From positions 124,001 through 188,000 of the forward strand of contig JAEBUN010000018.1 of assembly GCA_023014365.1 (NCBI GenBank): DNA of 64,000 nt, in the 5' to 3' direction. Made by a program: the position numbers and the translations under genes. Position 1 is the stretch's first letter. Every line of letters begins with the position of its first letter. The notes beneath the pieces are model-generated. The model ran no database searches and was not told where the DNA came from. It worked only from the letters and a program-made list of their open reading frames with translations. The stretch comes from Lepiota brunneoincarnata (lineage: Eukaryota; Basidiomycota; Agaricomycetes; Agaricales; Agaricaceae). This document shows, piece after piece, positions 39,820 to 52,203 of the stretch.

Positions 39820-42623
39820 GAAACCAATCGACGCTACTCGGATGGTGCGCTGCTGAACTGTTTCAACGTCTCTTAAATTGGGTTTCTAGTTCAAAATTCG
39901 GTTGCACAGGTTGAAGGGTGTACGTGTTCGGCAAGACATTGGTGAGCAAGCTGGCATTGCTTCCGGGCAAAATAAACCCACTCGGAGGGTGGGAAGTTGA
40001 CTAACACCTCTTTGGACCCCCAGCCCTCCCAGGACGAATATGGAACAGTCTCATGTCGTACCGAATCGATGGAGTTTCTCGCGGGATCTGGTATCAAGGT
40101 GGTGCTCTCGGATCACATGGAAGACTAGTAGTGGCACAAGTCACCCTCTGGGAAGCGTCTCTTGGTTGGTGATGTCAAGTGAGTGGAGACCATGACCGAG
40201 GATAACAGTTGGTATCGCCCCCGGGACGGAGGGCACTGCAACCGGAGGAGTGAAGTTGAAGGATCAAATACTATGGTTGTATTTGAAACCCGAGACGCAT
40301 GAAAGGTAGGCGTGAGTCGGCTGATAGAAATTTTGAGGTCCTTGGCCCGCGACGACTCGTTGAGGGCCGCAACAAAGACGATTTCCAGTTTCCGAGATCT
40401 TATCCCAGACAGCGGAACTGAATGATGATGGCCTCGGTGGATGTCCTCTGATGGATCGTTCCCTTCCTGGCCCATCCACGGGTCTTGGCTAGATCTCCTA
40501 CTAGGCATGACGAACATTTGTGGCGAAGGGCCTTCACGGGTCTATGGTGTGGATCAGATCGAGTAACTTCTTTTGCTGTCCCTAAGATGGGGACCAAGGG
40601 TCAAGGATTGCCAGGGACCGCTCATTCGAAAGCTCCTGCCTGACGGAGTTACTAGAGGAACAGAAAAAGAGGAAGACTGAATCAAGGTGTGTCGTAGCGG
40701 CGGCCTATGCAGATGGATCCAGCCGATAACGAGGCAGGAAGGACCTGTAGAGGCAGATACTCCGTGTCATCCTGGTGAGAGTGACAATAGACATATCTTT
40801 TCCCGGCAGCCATCAAACTATGCACCCCCATAAACTCGTCCTTGGACTAACCTGTTCCTCGTTATCTCCATCCAATCGGTAGGGGCAGGAGTGACGATTT
40901 GTCTTGGGGATGGGGCTGTGGATCAACGGCCTCTTCCTGTGCACAGTCGATCTTTTAGTGAGGAACGTGTGTTTACGCAACGCCTGGGGTCTCTCTCCAT
41001 TAGGTTGCAACGATGTCCGTTGATGTCTGCTGTGCAAGGATCGTCAGCTAGACTCTGCGAGGACTTGAGATGAAATATCTCTTTTACAAGTGTGACGCAG
41101 AGGGCCAAATCTGTACCCGTATCATCGTGTCGGTTCTCAATCCATCTGTCATTGAGTGGCTGAGTGACTATTGAATGGCATGCACTCCACGCATCAGCTA
41201 ATATGTAATAGCGCCCTAATGAGTTGTAGATGATCCAGGACGACACGGCCTCGTTGTTAATCTCTGCGGCACGCGACCCAGGAAGTCGCCTTCCTACGGG
41301 GCGAATACCTGTCAACACCTAAAGAACGTTCCCATCCAGAATTAAGACATTGATTCTTGGTCTGACCCAGGATCCTTATCTCTTGCTATTCACAACAGTT
41401 CCACATGACGGCTTAAAACATCTGAAACATCGAACGTTTAAGTGTCATACGGTGCACCTGCAAAATTAGATCCTCAGCGCAGCTGATACTGATAAAAACA
41501 TACATTTATGGTCTCGTTGACACGCAAACTCATCAGAAATATATTTATTACAGAGATTTTCCCTGCATCATGGCGGCGGCTAGGGACCGACACCCCCTGA
41601 CACCGCTATGGAAGTATGTTTGTATTGACAAGTAGTGATTGGCATGGCGATGCCGATTCCCACACCGTCGCTGCCTGACCTCGGCACGACATAATGTGCC
41701 AACCGGGAATGTCCGAGCGCCGGGAGCTTGAAAGGCATCGCGGAATAACCGTCGGCTCCTTAAGTCGGCTCTACTGCGACCTCTGGCCTCCTATCATGCA
41801 CTCAGTGTCAGCGCCGACCAAGTAACACCCTGACATCCTGATGCCGACCAAGTTCTGTTGCAACATACCATTATGATGAGCTCGCTGCAGTAAGCAATGG
41901 GCCATCACACCATGATAACAATCGATCAATGGCACTGCAGTGCGAGAAAGAGTGGCGCATTATATCGCGGTTCTCGAAGCTATTGTACACCTGAAGCATC
42001 GGGTATCACGCTTTGCCCGAGTTTCCATGATCATAATAGAGTCCATCTAAATTTTAAATATCTGTCAATCACACGTTAACCGGTTGGCACATGATGTTGC
42101 CGTGGGTAAGAAAATATCGCTCTAATTAACATTTTCTCAGGGGTGTTCCACTGACATGGTGCAATTCCCTGCAGCCTCGACAATTTCTCGCACATTTTCC
42201 GTGTTATGCAAACATGAAAAATAAGCCTCGAGAAACCCCATCTGACGCCCATCACTGCTGATGACCAAAACGTCTGGCGTATTTGTATATATATATAAAT
42301 TCAAAGCTGTGATAAAAAAGCTGCGTTCTACATTGTGCCGAGTAGTTAGTTGGGGCTTGAGGTTAATATTAACTCACACCATGATCCTTATTAGGGAGTT
42401 TCGGCACTGACACTACCCTATCGCGTCGCTCGGTTTTTTTAACTGGGTCTAGGACAAATAAAAGTGGGCAACACCTGCTGCTTCGTAATACATTTTAGGA
42501 ACGGCTCCTCTGTTTCCGACGCTTCTTGATTTCGTATGATGATCAGAACCCAATATGCAATGCATGTTTTTAAAGAGGTGGAGTGGCGGAGTCAGTCTCC
42601 CTCTCTCCCGCCTCACAAGCGCA
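39820..42623. other. gene-poor stretch
   Basis: 2.8 kb with only short frames on both strands and none carrying recognisable motifs or linked splice sites. Neither the transposons seen to the left nor their LTRs occur here. Could hold a decayed gene or a non-coding transcript; I see nothing to support either. Confidence 0.35.
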
Positions 42624-44523
42624 ATGAGCGCCCTCGACCCAACTTTCGGCACCTGGCTCATTACCCTGTTCCTACAGTCAATGTGAGAGCAGTGAACCTT
42701 CCGCCGCTCGTTCTGGCCGATCGACTGACGGGTTTCATCTCCGAAGACTGTATGGTTGCGGTCTTCTTCAGGCATGGTTGTACTTCCATTGGTACACGGA
42801 GGACCACTGGGGCATCAAAGTGATGGTGCGTAAATTGCACTAGCTGTGGCAGCATCCACGAAGTACTTGAGGCGTTTGCCGCACAGGTCGCTCTGGTGTT
42901 GTAGGCGTTTCGTCAAGTGTGCAAAGCCTTGATCTTAGACAACTAATGTCCGTGCTTAGGGTCTTTGAGACTATCCAGTCTACATGTTACCTCGCGGCGC
43001 TTTACAACTATATTATAACGAACTTTGGAAACGTAGCTGCGCTCCAAGTCCTTTATTGGTGTGTTCTGAACGATCCTGCCATTTCCTGGAGATTAATTAT
43101 GTTGTGACAGGGTGGATACGGTAAATATCTGATGGCATCTCAATCCTGTCTGTGGCTTATCATACGATGGTAGATAATGTTGTTAGCTGGGGTATGTGTG
43201 ACTTTGATTATCCCCTCAGATGCAACACCTCTTACCTTATGCCATAGTTTCTGTCCGCATTCACTGTTCAAATGTGCGTTACTCCCACTAGGCCTCATCC
43301 TCGCCACATATCTTATACCTGTCTGCAGGTACTTCGCGCACTGCGTCTACATCTGTCAGTGTAATCTTTTTCTCCAGATCACTCCAAATCGACTCATCCG
43401 AATCCAGTGAACAAGAGGAATCTATTCGCACCCACTATAATTGTAATCTCATGTACACACAATTGGCACTGTATCATTTACTAACTCTTAATTCCAGTCA
43501 TTGTTCGCCCTGACTCAAATCGGTAAGATTACCTCGTAATCCGATATAGTCCTCGATTCTAATACGCATCGCAGGAGCCGGGATCGGTATGATTTCTTCC
43601 ATTCTGAAAAATCGATCGGATTGTCGACATAAACCTCAAATATAGCCCAGACGATATTATCGTCAGTTTTTTTAGTCCTTATCGAAGGATCACTGACTGA
43701 CTGATATACGTGTATCCCTAGGACACAATACGGATCGTTCAAGGATCTCGAGCACACAAAGGTGGGTCTGGCACTATTAACTAAACGATGGTTTATACCC
43801 TATTTTCACTTGTTCAAAGAACACCACCGCGATTCAGGGTGCTGCAGCACTTCTCTGCGACATCGCGATCACAGTATCTCTCCTGCGTACTCTCAGCGCA
43901 CGCAAGGCCGGTATAAAAGCGTAAGTAAACTATCTTTGATGATATTAAGTTTGACCAAGTGTCGGAAACACGGATACTTTTTCTCCCAGTACGAATTCCA
44001 TGCTAAACAGGTTAATGGTTTATGCCGTAAACCGTGGAGTGTTGACCGCGATTTGCGCTGCAGTGAACCTGATTCTGGTATGTTTGTTAATCGCGCCGAA
44101 GGTCCCATTCCGATGATCCTCGTCGGGGTTGTTCTAGTTCTTCGCGAAGCCCGGAACATTGTATTTCAACTATGGCCTTATCTTAAGTAGCAAGCGTGAG
44201 CATGTTCCTCCCTTAGCTTCATGGCATTAGATAACTGATATTTATCTGGGTAGTTTACATGAATAGCGCACTTGCGACGCAAGTTTATCTATTAAATTCT
44301 TAACTCCCCCCTCCTCATGAATCCCTCCAACAGACTGAACAGCCGTCAACATATAGTCAAGGCATCCATCCCCGACTCAGGCAACTGGCATTCCATCCCG
44401 CTGTCAACTAGGGACCATGGGCATGGTTTTGGGACAATGCAAACCAATGACTGCCTCCAGGTCACTGTACATACGGAGACCCTCAAGTCTCCTCCGGAGG
44501 TGAATCCGCAGCTAGAGCCCTGA
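42624..44523 (+). CDS. DUF6534-type multi-pass membrane protein
   Basis: ATG at 42624. Exon 1 (42624-42682) reads MSALDPTFGTWLITLFLQS; exon 2 from 42747 reads LYGCGLLQAWLYFHWYTEDH. Further exons give VLRVFETIQSTCYLAALYNY, YFAHCVYI, ALLCDIAITVSLLRTLSARK, TNSMLNRLMVYAVNRGVLTA and FFAKPGTLYFNYGLILSSKR, then LYMNSALAT joined to LNSRQHIVKASIPDSG, ending QLEP with TGA at 44523. This is the seven-helix layout of the Agaricomycete DUF6534 family, whose function is unknown. The last intron (44279-44333) is GC-AG (GCAAGT...CAACAG). Exon phases fit wherever I checked them. Confidence 0.85.
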
Positions 44524-44896
44524 AAGTTATACTGATTCTAGTGTTAGACTCCCAAGACGCGAGGGTTCACGGACGGAATGATTTAGACGATGACGATTGG
44601 GAGTGGCTGCTCGTTGCTGGTACCGAGGCCCCTGCTCTACCAAACCCCATCCAGGCCCACTCCTGTGTATACTTACCCCAATATTGACCGTCATTACCAT
44701 TGACATATGACAGCTTAAGCATGTGAGATACTTCTTGTTTGGGCTCAAGGGTTTTTGAGCTGGAAGATATATTTATTATGGAAGGAATATACGTCTAGAT
44801 ATTGACGAAATATGTAATTGTTTCTTGGATGCGAATAATCAGGATTTCTGTGATATTTATATACATGGATGCGAGATGCTTGATATTCAACCGTAG
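44524..44896. other. intergenic
   Basis: No gene supported. AT-rich toward 44760-44880. It separates the DUF6534 gene from the MFS relic. Confidence 0.35.
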
Positions 44897-45540
44897 CTAA
44901 GCCCACGCTAACAAGCGTTCCAAAGGTGTTCGTTCCGTGAATGCTTTCTTGTCCTGCTCAGTGTGCGATCCCAGCCTCCTCTCCGTTGAATATATTGGAG
45001 AAGTCCTTTCGCAATAGTTTAAAAATACGTTCGCTTCGGTTCTCGAGACCCTCCCCAGTAAATCTCCTCTTGGAAGAGGCTGGCCCACAACTTGCAAGTA
45101 ACACCAAAGATTACTATTTCTTGGTACCTGCCGTCTGTGACCAGGGTCGGAGGTCAACCATCGCAGCCCCAAGTTTCGGCTTCAAGGTGCGATCGTATAG
45201 TGCAGGACATGTAGATCCAGTGCGCGCAGACGGATGGGGACATTCCGATATTTCTTTCCCAAAGAAAATAATGAAGGCCGTGTATAAGTCCTGTTAAATC
45301 CGTGAGCTTTTTGAGACACCACCAACTCCGAGGTCGAACTTTCCCTGTTGCGTAGCTGACATGAAATGTCGAGAATCAGATCTCTCGGGCCGAAACGGCA
45401 TTAACGTTGTCCAGAGATGTACGAGGTGGGAGGATTTGGTCGTAAAATGAAACCTAGACGTTTTTCTAGGACCATGGCTCTTGGCTCCAGCGTCGGTTTT
45501 AATTTGGCGTTCCACCCTCAACAGATGTCGTTTTCCTCGA
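44897..45540. pseudogene. rearranged MFS transporter relic
   Basis: Two segments resemble the MFS gene at 36005-38524 but in opposite orientations. On the minus strand, 45290-45150 reads ...FIIFFGKE and ALYDRTLKPK, like ILGEET...YDRTVKP at 37230-37090. On the plus strand, 45330-45535 reads back to MALGSSVGFNLAFHPQQ, like MAFGFSIGVNVRFHPYPDQ at 36910-36845. An internal inversion, or two relics head to head, explains this. No complete frame remains. Confidence 0.6.
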
Positions 45541-46767
45541 AACTACTGCGGAGAAGGACATGGCGATGTTTAACCTCCAGCTTGTGAATGCAGCTAGTAT
45601 TGGGACGCCAATTGTGAGAAGTATTTCGTCGCCATGCTGCTCATTACTTGATCCATCCTCTCCGAAAAGGCGTTGTGTTCTTCGCTTTTATTGACATGAT
45701 TTCGCCAGGCACGTCAGCATCCGAACCATAGTATTTTGAACCCGGGGACCGTGCACTCTAGGGAAGTCTGCCCCGCAAGTGGCCTAAGCAGTGAGTGTAG
45801 TTGGCTGTGATACTTCTTTGCGCTCCATAATTGAGTTATCCACGTACAGGCAAGTCAGCATGTACCTAGGCATGTTCGAACCTATATTAGACCATGCATG
45901 ATCCTAATCGTGCTTGTGCAGCAACAAATCGCGCTGGATGTATCATAGAAGGAGTAGTGCCGTAGCTGATGAGCATACAAGAATCGTTATATGTTGCGCG
46001 GAGCGATGCATTCATCCCCACAAGACCACGGGTTTGTTCACATGCCTCCTAACTAAGATCTAACAAACATGCATGCGGGTGGCCGGCGCACACGCAAGAA
46101 GCAGATATACTAGATGGCATGCGTAGCGCTATACACATTGTGCTGTAGAAGACCGCTGCTGCTGCTGTGCTTGTATACTGCATACTCGCACAGCAGATCT
46201 TGTGGTATATCTGCCCTTGACTCTTCTCACTTTTATTCTTGTATTTCACACATCATGTCAAACGAGAAGTGTGAATAATAAGGCCCAGAACACAGCGGTG
46301 TAGGTTTTTATGACTTTTATAGACCATGATGCCTCAAACCCTGCCGTTACTTCTCCACCTTCTGAGTTTCTAGGAGGCTGATTATGAGCGCCCACAGCAT
46401 GCCCTTCGCCCAACATCTTCCTGATAGACCTTGTCTGACGTAGAATTTGATTCCCCTCGCTGTAAGTGCATGTTCATCCGCGTCAATCACTGTGCTTCCA
46501 TCGATATGCTCGTATCCCGCAGTCTATCTCCGTTTCAAGTATTTTTATCACTGCCTCTTCATCTGAAATAGGGCGGAAGCATTGAGATCGAGGGTGAGGC
46601 AGTGGCAAGTTGCAGCAATACAGACGCCCGAAGAGCTGTGCCGCTAATTGCTCTTGCAAACAACATGGGAGTTGCGTGTCTGCGTTGCGATTGCGTGGGG
46701 CCGAGCACAAGTATAAGTTGCCGTCCCTTGGACACAGAACCACAGTGATTCGTCCACTACTAACAAG
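45541..46767. other. gene-poor stretch upstream of the GTPase
   Basis: No supported gene. It contains a short gctgctgctg run (46152-46165) and the likely promoter of the GTPase starting at 46768. Short frames at 46049-46249 and 46483-46840 show no family features. Confidence 0.35.
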
Positions 46768-48137
46768 ATGCCCGTCCAACGCAACAACTCAGGCTCTGTC
46801 CCAGTTCCTGACCAGACTGGTGGGCAGCAGCAAGACGTAGTGATAGCGTGAGCGTTTTATCGTCTGTTCGACCGCAACGTCTCTCAACCCGAACACATCA
46901 GCGTGATGGGTACCACCGGTTCGGGAAAGTCATCAGTGAGACTGGGTAGCTCGCAGCCTATGCTGAGACTGAGTACTTGTTCATTAACAGTTCATCAAGC
47001 TGATCACAGGCGACACTAGCGTGAAGACGAGCGGCAGCCTTGACTCTGAGACTAGCGAGATCCAAGTTGTGCGCTTCCGCGATAACGCTAGTGGTCGTAA
47101 CGTGGTACTCGTCGATACGCCTGGCTTCGATGATTCACGCGACGATATGACCGATACAGACGTCTTGAAGAAGATTGCCGATTTCTTACTCCAAGAGTAG
47201 GTTGATTTCTAGTGCCTCCATTTAGTGTTCTGCGCTGATGGTTGTTGATGCAAGGTATGACAACAAGCGAAAGTTAAACGGCCTCATATATGTTCAGCGT
47301 GTATCAGACCCCAGGTTCGGCGGCCAGTCCGGCCGTAATTTGAGGATGTTCAGGAATCTCTGCGGTGAAAAAACCTACAAAAATGTCGTAGTCCTGACGA
47401 CGTTCTGGGACAAAGCCAGGGAAGAAGGGGAGGAACGAGAGGGTCAACTCAAGACAAAATTTTTCAAAGATCTCGTTGCAGGAGGCGCTCGCTTCATGCG
47501 ACACAACTGCACCCTGGAAAGCGCTCACGCAGTGCTCAGGCACATTTTCACGTTAGTGCCGGCTATCGTCCAAATCCAAGAGGAAATCCGGATTGAAGGT
47601 AAACGCGTCGAGGACACCGCAGCAGGATCCGTGCGCCGAGAGGAGTTGGATCAAATCATCACCAAGCACCAGCAGGAGGTTGCGGAACTCAAGGCCGAAA
47701 TGGAAGCGACATCAAAGAGGAACCTGACGCTGATGCAAGAATTAGCGACGGAGCGAGCGGACCTACAGGAGAAGATAGCACGATGGGAGAAGGAGAGATT
47801 GGCATTAACAGAGGGTCTGAAACACGAGAAACAAGCTCGCGAGCGGTTCCAGGCGGAGGCTGCAGCGGATAGAGAGAAATACGACAAATGGCGTCAAGAC
47901 CAAGAAGCCCAGTGGTCGTCCCGGTTGGAGTCTCAAGAAAGGGAGCAGAGGAAAGCATTAGCAGAGTTGCAGGATCAACTTCGTCAAGAGAAGGACGAGC
48001 AGGAGCGCTGGCAGTGGCAGGAGCTCATAGAAGCGAATAGAAGGACATGGGAGGCGCAACAGCAGGCTATTGCTGCGGAAAGAGCTCGGGCAGAAGCAGA
48101 AGCCCACCGTGACGATGGTGGTTGCATAATTTGCTGA
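46768..48137 (+). CDS. AIG1-like P-loop GTPase with coiled coil and CaaX end
   Basis: Four exons: 46768-46847, 46902-46935, 46992-47196 and 47255-48137, all GT-AG with consistent phases. G1 motif GTTGSGKSSFIKLITGD, switch/G3 VLVDTPGFDDSRDD, then YDNKRKLNGLIYVQRVSDPR and NVVVLTTFWDKAREEG in the G4 position. From about residue 240 to the end it is a long charged coiled coil (KAEMEATSKRNLTLMQELAT, EKIARWEKERLALTEGLKHE). The last residues GGCIIC form a CaaX box, so prenylation and membrane attachment are likely. AIG1/IMAP-like GTPases act as nucleotide-dependent membrane scaffolds; the fungal ones are uncharacterised. It faces a paralogue ending at 48885. Confidence 0.85.
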
Positions 48138-48884
48138 TACATAGCTTGGTTCACTCTTCTTGCACACCTTTCCCTGATGGCTGTATTCTCATCAATGCGT
48201 GTTCCGGCCCCCCAGATTGTGCAATACGTCGACTTTGTTTCTGTATAGTGTTCATCGCCCCTATGAGGTTACGCAACCCTTTTCAGGAAAGTACCATGAG
48301 GGAACAGGCACGAGAAAGAGACGGGAAGGAAAGGAGAGACCCGCACTTCCCAGGGGCACTCCTAACAAGAAAAAAGTGTGAATATTCAATTATTTAAGCT
48401 CCGCCAGTTCCTGTGGGAGGTCGACGTCTATACATTGTGTCACTATCCAAGTTGAAGCGGTACCTAAGCTCCGGAGCCTCCGAGGCGAACAATGATTGGA
48501 GGGGTCGCTGTGGTGCTGGGAGGGAAGGAGAGTGATCGAACGACTATTACTTGAACGTGTAGGTCGCACCCCCTCGTGTATGATCAGTTCAGACGGGACA
48601 TGTAGGTGGGAGGAGTGGAACTGCCGATAGTCGAGAGAACGACTCTGCAATCCAGCCGTGACCAAGAGCTTCAAAGAAGGTTGTTTTCGTATGTTTCGGC
48701 ATCCCACAGTCGCATCGGATGATAGAGGAGCTGAATCCTTTGCTGGCCGTCCTCGAAAGCCTTACGTTGGTTAGGTGGTTCGACCACGAGTCTCTGCTGA
48801 AGCAGTAAGGGATCATCATGTTTGCTATTGACTGCGTCAGAGTCGTGCCATAGCATTTCCTACGAAGCAATACAGGGAGTATAG
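48138..48884. other. intergenic between convergent GTPase genes
   Basis: Shared 3' region of the two GTPase genes. Short frames on both strands show no motif. Nothing else seen. Confidence 0.4.
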
Positions 48885-50543
48885 TCAATTTACTGCGTCC
48901 TCCCTTTGATTGAAGCCCAAGCGGTCACGAACCCATCCACGCAGGGAGGTACCCAAGTCTGTTAAGGCACTACGCCTACTCGCCTTGGCCTGGTTGGCCG
49001 ACTCGAGAGCCATCTCCGCCGAGATAGCTCTTTGCTCTGCCTCCCAGGCCCTTCTCTCTGCCTCCAGGCGCATCCTGGCACTGCTCGCGGGCCCGCGCAT
49101 CCTTTCCTTCATCAAGCTGGCGTCTTAGAGTCTTCAATTTTGCGTCATACGTATTTGCCAGAGACTCGAACCTGGAAAACCACTTGCGTTCCTGTTCTTT
49201 ACGCCATTTCTCGTGCTCCTCTTCCGTAACCACCCACTCCCGAGACATCTCCCTGCTACTCACAACCTTTTGTTGATTCCTCTCCGGTCGAGCTAATGGC
49301 TGTTCCACGCCGTGTCGCTCCTCCAACTTCATCTCCTTCTTCCCTATCACCCCCACCTCTGTTCCAAGGCTCTCCTTCCTAATCGGCATCGCACCTCGCA
49401 CAGGGGATTCCTTTAATACCTGCGAGTCGTAATTTGCCGAGTCACTGGCCGCTTTCAAAGAAGGTCTTGCTGTTTCCTGCACAGGCTTTACGAGTTCATC
49501 CGCCATCGAGGCCTTAGCCAGCTTGCTGGCTTCAGCGTGGCAATGCGCTGTCCGTTCTCGAAGAAGACGACACTCCTCCTCTAATTCCTCGAGCATGGAT
49601 TCATCATGACTATTCGCCATCTCTTCCATGAGGTCTGCCATTTCCTTCTCGTGTTTCTCTACCTCTTTCGCAATTTCGCGTCGGACCTCCTCTCCAGCCG
49701 CTGTCTCTGTTACTTTTTTGCCCTCGATGACGATCTCCTTCTGTATGAGGAGTGGTTTCGGGGTCTTTCCAGCCAGGTGGCGAAGGATCGCACAGGCAGA
49801 GTCGTAGCTGCGGTCATGTTTAAAGATATTGCCCCTATCGTCGATGATAGGCTTGAAAAGCTGAGGTTTGGATTTGAGCTCCTCCAGTCGTGTCTTCCCG
49901 ACTTCCTCGTCCTCTTGGTCCCATCGGGTCGTCACGATGGCAACATTCTCGTATGCTTCCGTGCCACAAATTCTCTGGAACATGGTGAAATTACGCCTGG
50001 AAGTACCGCCCATCCTGACATCAGAGATGCGATGGAAATACATGACTCCGTTCAACAATCGACCTTTCCGGTATCTAGAGAAATCGATCGAAAAAACATT
50101 AGGAGCAAAGCTCTACGACGGCCGTAGCTGAAGAGGCCTCACTCAATGACAAAGAACTCGGCAATCATTCTGAGGATATCTGTATCGCTTTTGGTCGTAT
50201 CATCGAAGCCCGGCATATCGATAAGGGTAACATCGTAATTTTCAAAGATGAACTGGTGAGGTTGGACGCGGTCCGTACAAGATTCCAAAGTATTTAACGC
50301 GAGATATTGTGAGCCGCTAATGAGGTTGAGAAACTGGAAATAATAAGCGTGGTCAACGATACAGGTCGAGGAGCAAGAAGGTAGATATTGACCGTCGTTT
50401 TGCCCGTTCCCGTTCCGCCCATCAGACTACAAAACGAGAAGGGTGAGTTTCAAGCTCATAGGTCTGAATGAAAGGTGGTATACGCGATAGAAACTTGGGG
50501 CAGGCTTTGCGGTTGGAGCGGGTTCAGGCACCTGAAGTTGCAT
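48885..50543 (-). CDS. second AIG1-like GTPase, convergent paralogue, frameshifted tail
   Basis: The likely start is ATG 50543 (MQLQVPEPAPTAKPAPSFYR), then the P-loop exon GGTGTGKTT (about 50425-50395). After a ~60-bp intron, FLNLISGSQYLALNTLESC and VTLIDMPGFDDTTKSDTDIL (G3) follow. After another intron come YRKGRLLNGVMYFHRISDVR and NVAIVTTRWDQEDEE, then a Glu/Lys-rich coiled coil with a longer spacer than its neighbour. The frame 50058-48976 ends GQPGQGE. A one-base shift near 49100 would join ARAREQ to ARMRLEAERRAWEAEQ and run to REDAVN at 48885, which resembles the neighbour's tail. No CaaX is seen. The phase between exon 1 and the P-loop exon is unresolved. Confidence 0.75.
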
Positions 50544-52203
50544 GATGGAAGGCCAGAGGAGTCCTGTAAAAACGCTGCCCCCATGAGGTTTATATATATA
50601 CCAATTGCATCTAATTAGATATTTGTGTTAACATGACTGCTATCGCTGAAAACGTGGGGTCGAGGGTATGATCTGAGGCGTAACAAACGCCGACAGGAAA
50701 CTGAGATGGCCACCAACAGCATCCGGCTATCCTTGACATTGGTAAAGCTGTTTCGGATGGCGTCAGCCCAGCATGTGTGAAGCCTTCTATCGACGAAACA
50801 CACAGAGAAGGCGCTTGTCAGTCATCTAAGGACATGATCAAGAATCGATCGCCGCGGGATTTTCCTGCTGCAAGTGATAAGCAGACATGTACCTCGTGTC
50901 TGCGGTGAGGTTCGAAAACACATTTCTTCCGCAAACTCCTCTGCTCGAGGCTGGTGGACGGAAGTGAGAGTTATGAGAACTGGCCGAAGCCACAGAAAGC
51001 ACTGGTTGATGAGGTCCTCTGACAAGAACCATCTACCACATGTTAGCCTCTCGGCTTCTCAGTATCTAGAAGTCGTGGTGTTGTGGAGACGTGGTGAAAG
51101 TAGCTCCTGATGAGTAGATGTGCCAAGATTAAGTTTCCGACAGGCAAGCACGTCGGGGGCCTCATACACGGGGCTAATCCCACACAGAATTTGACTCTTT
51201 CCCCGGAATGTATTTTCCCTTATCAATCGCTGCAGGCCTACCGCCTGATCATTTCCCTCGTACTCCGCAGTATTGTCCATGGCTGCCGGGATGAGGAAGA
51301 ATGAAGGCCAATTGGCGTGATCACGTGAGAGTCGCAGTCAGAGGAGGTCTCCCTCTCAATCTCTCCTTGCTTGTAGCCCTGCTTGACCCCCCCCCCCCTC
51401 ACAGTACATGGGCTCAGTTACCCTGCGCAGCGATCGCTGCTTGGATGGTGAGGGCTTAACGGCATCTGTTTCGGACAATCAAGCCATGGCTCATCCGCAA
51501 CCTGACCAGACGCGCCTTCTCTACCTTCCGGACGATCCAGTTCCAGCTGCCTTCATTCGACAGGCTCCTCGCCGAGTACGACCTCTCAAAAGTAGAACGT
51601 GGTTATCACCGAACCCTAGTTACCTCGCCCAAGGGATGTCCGTTTTTCCGGATGCACCCTGACCAAGAGACTAGCTGTGCGAAAGTGCGCGTTCACCCCG
51701 TAAATATCTCACTGAATGTGACCATTGTATCAAATTTGACATACCCGGAACTTTAGAACTACTCGGCAATCACTGCGCCCTCCTACACCAGAAGGACCGT
51801 AACGCATGTAGCTTGACGCAGGCTCACAGCGCGACGACTGCATCAAGTGCTGCCTTGATCTTCGCTGTCCGCAACATTCATCTATTTCTCAGAGAAAGGC
51901 TTGAATTTAGACACCTGTCTTCCAATGAAGAACTTGTCAAGCTCGATCGGTATCTGTGGTCCCACCAGAAGGCCCTTTCATATCCACGTGCTCGTCCCTA
52001 GCCTGCTCCAAGAAGCTACGAAATCCCCAGCGAAGGTTTCCTTCCCTCTGAAGAAACTCCCGAACCAGGGGCGCTTCCGTGATCAGCAACTGATTTTCCC
52101 AATGTTGTGAACGATGTTGATCCACGTTCAATATCCAGGTGTATAAAATGTCGCGTCGGGAAGTCGCAGATTAGTTCAATCCTCGATCAAGCTGCCCTTA
52201 CTA
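50544..52203. other. gene-poor stretch, one possible coding relic
   Basis: No confident gene. On the plus strand 51480-51740 an open frame reads TRRAFSTFRTIQFQLPSFDR and ERGYHRTLVTSPKGCPFFRM, which looks protein-like but unfamiliar. Just upstream is a C run at 51389-51398. The rest shows only short frames. Confidence 0.3.

Noticed and set aside
42919..43410. Two small independent membrane proteins
   Set aside because: They are exons of the DUF6534 gene; splice signals link them into one family-like protein.
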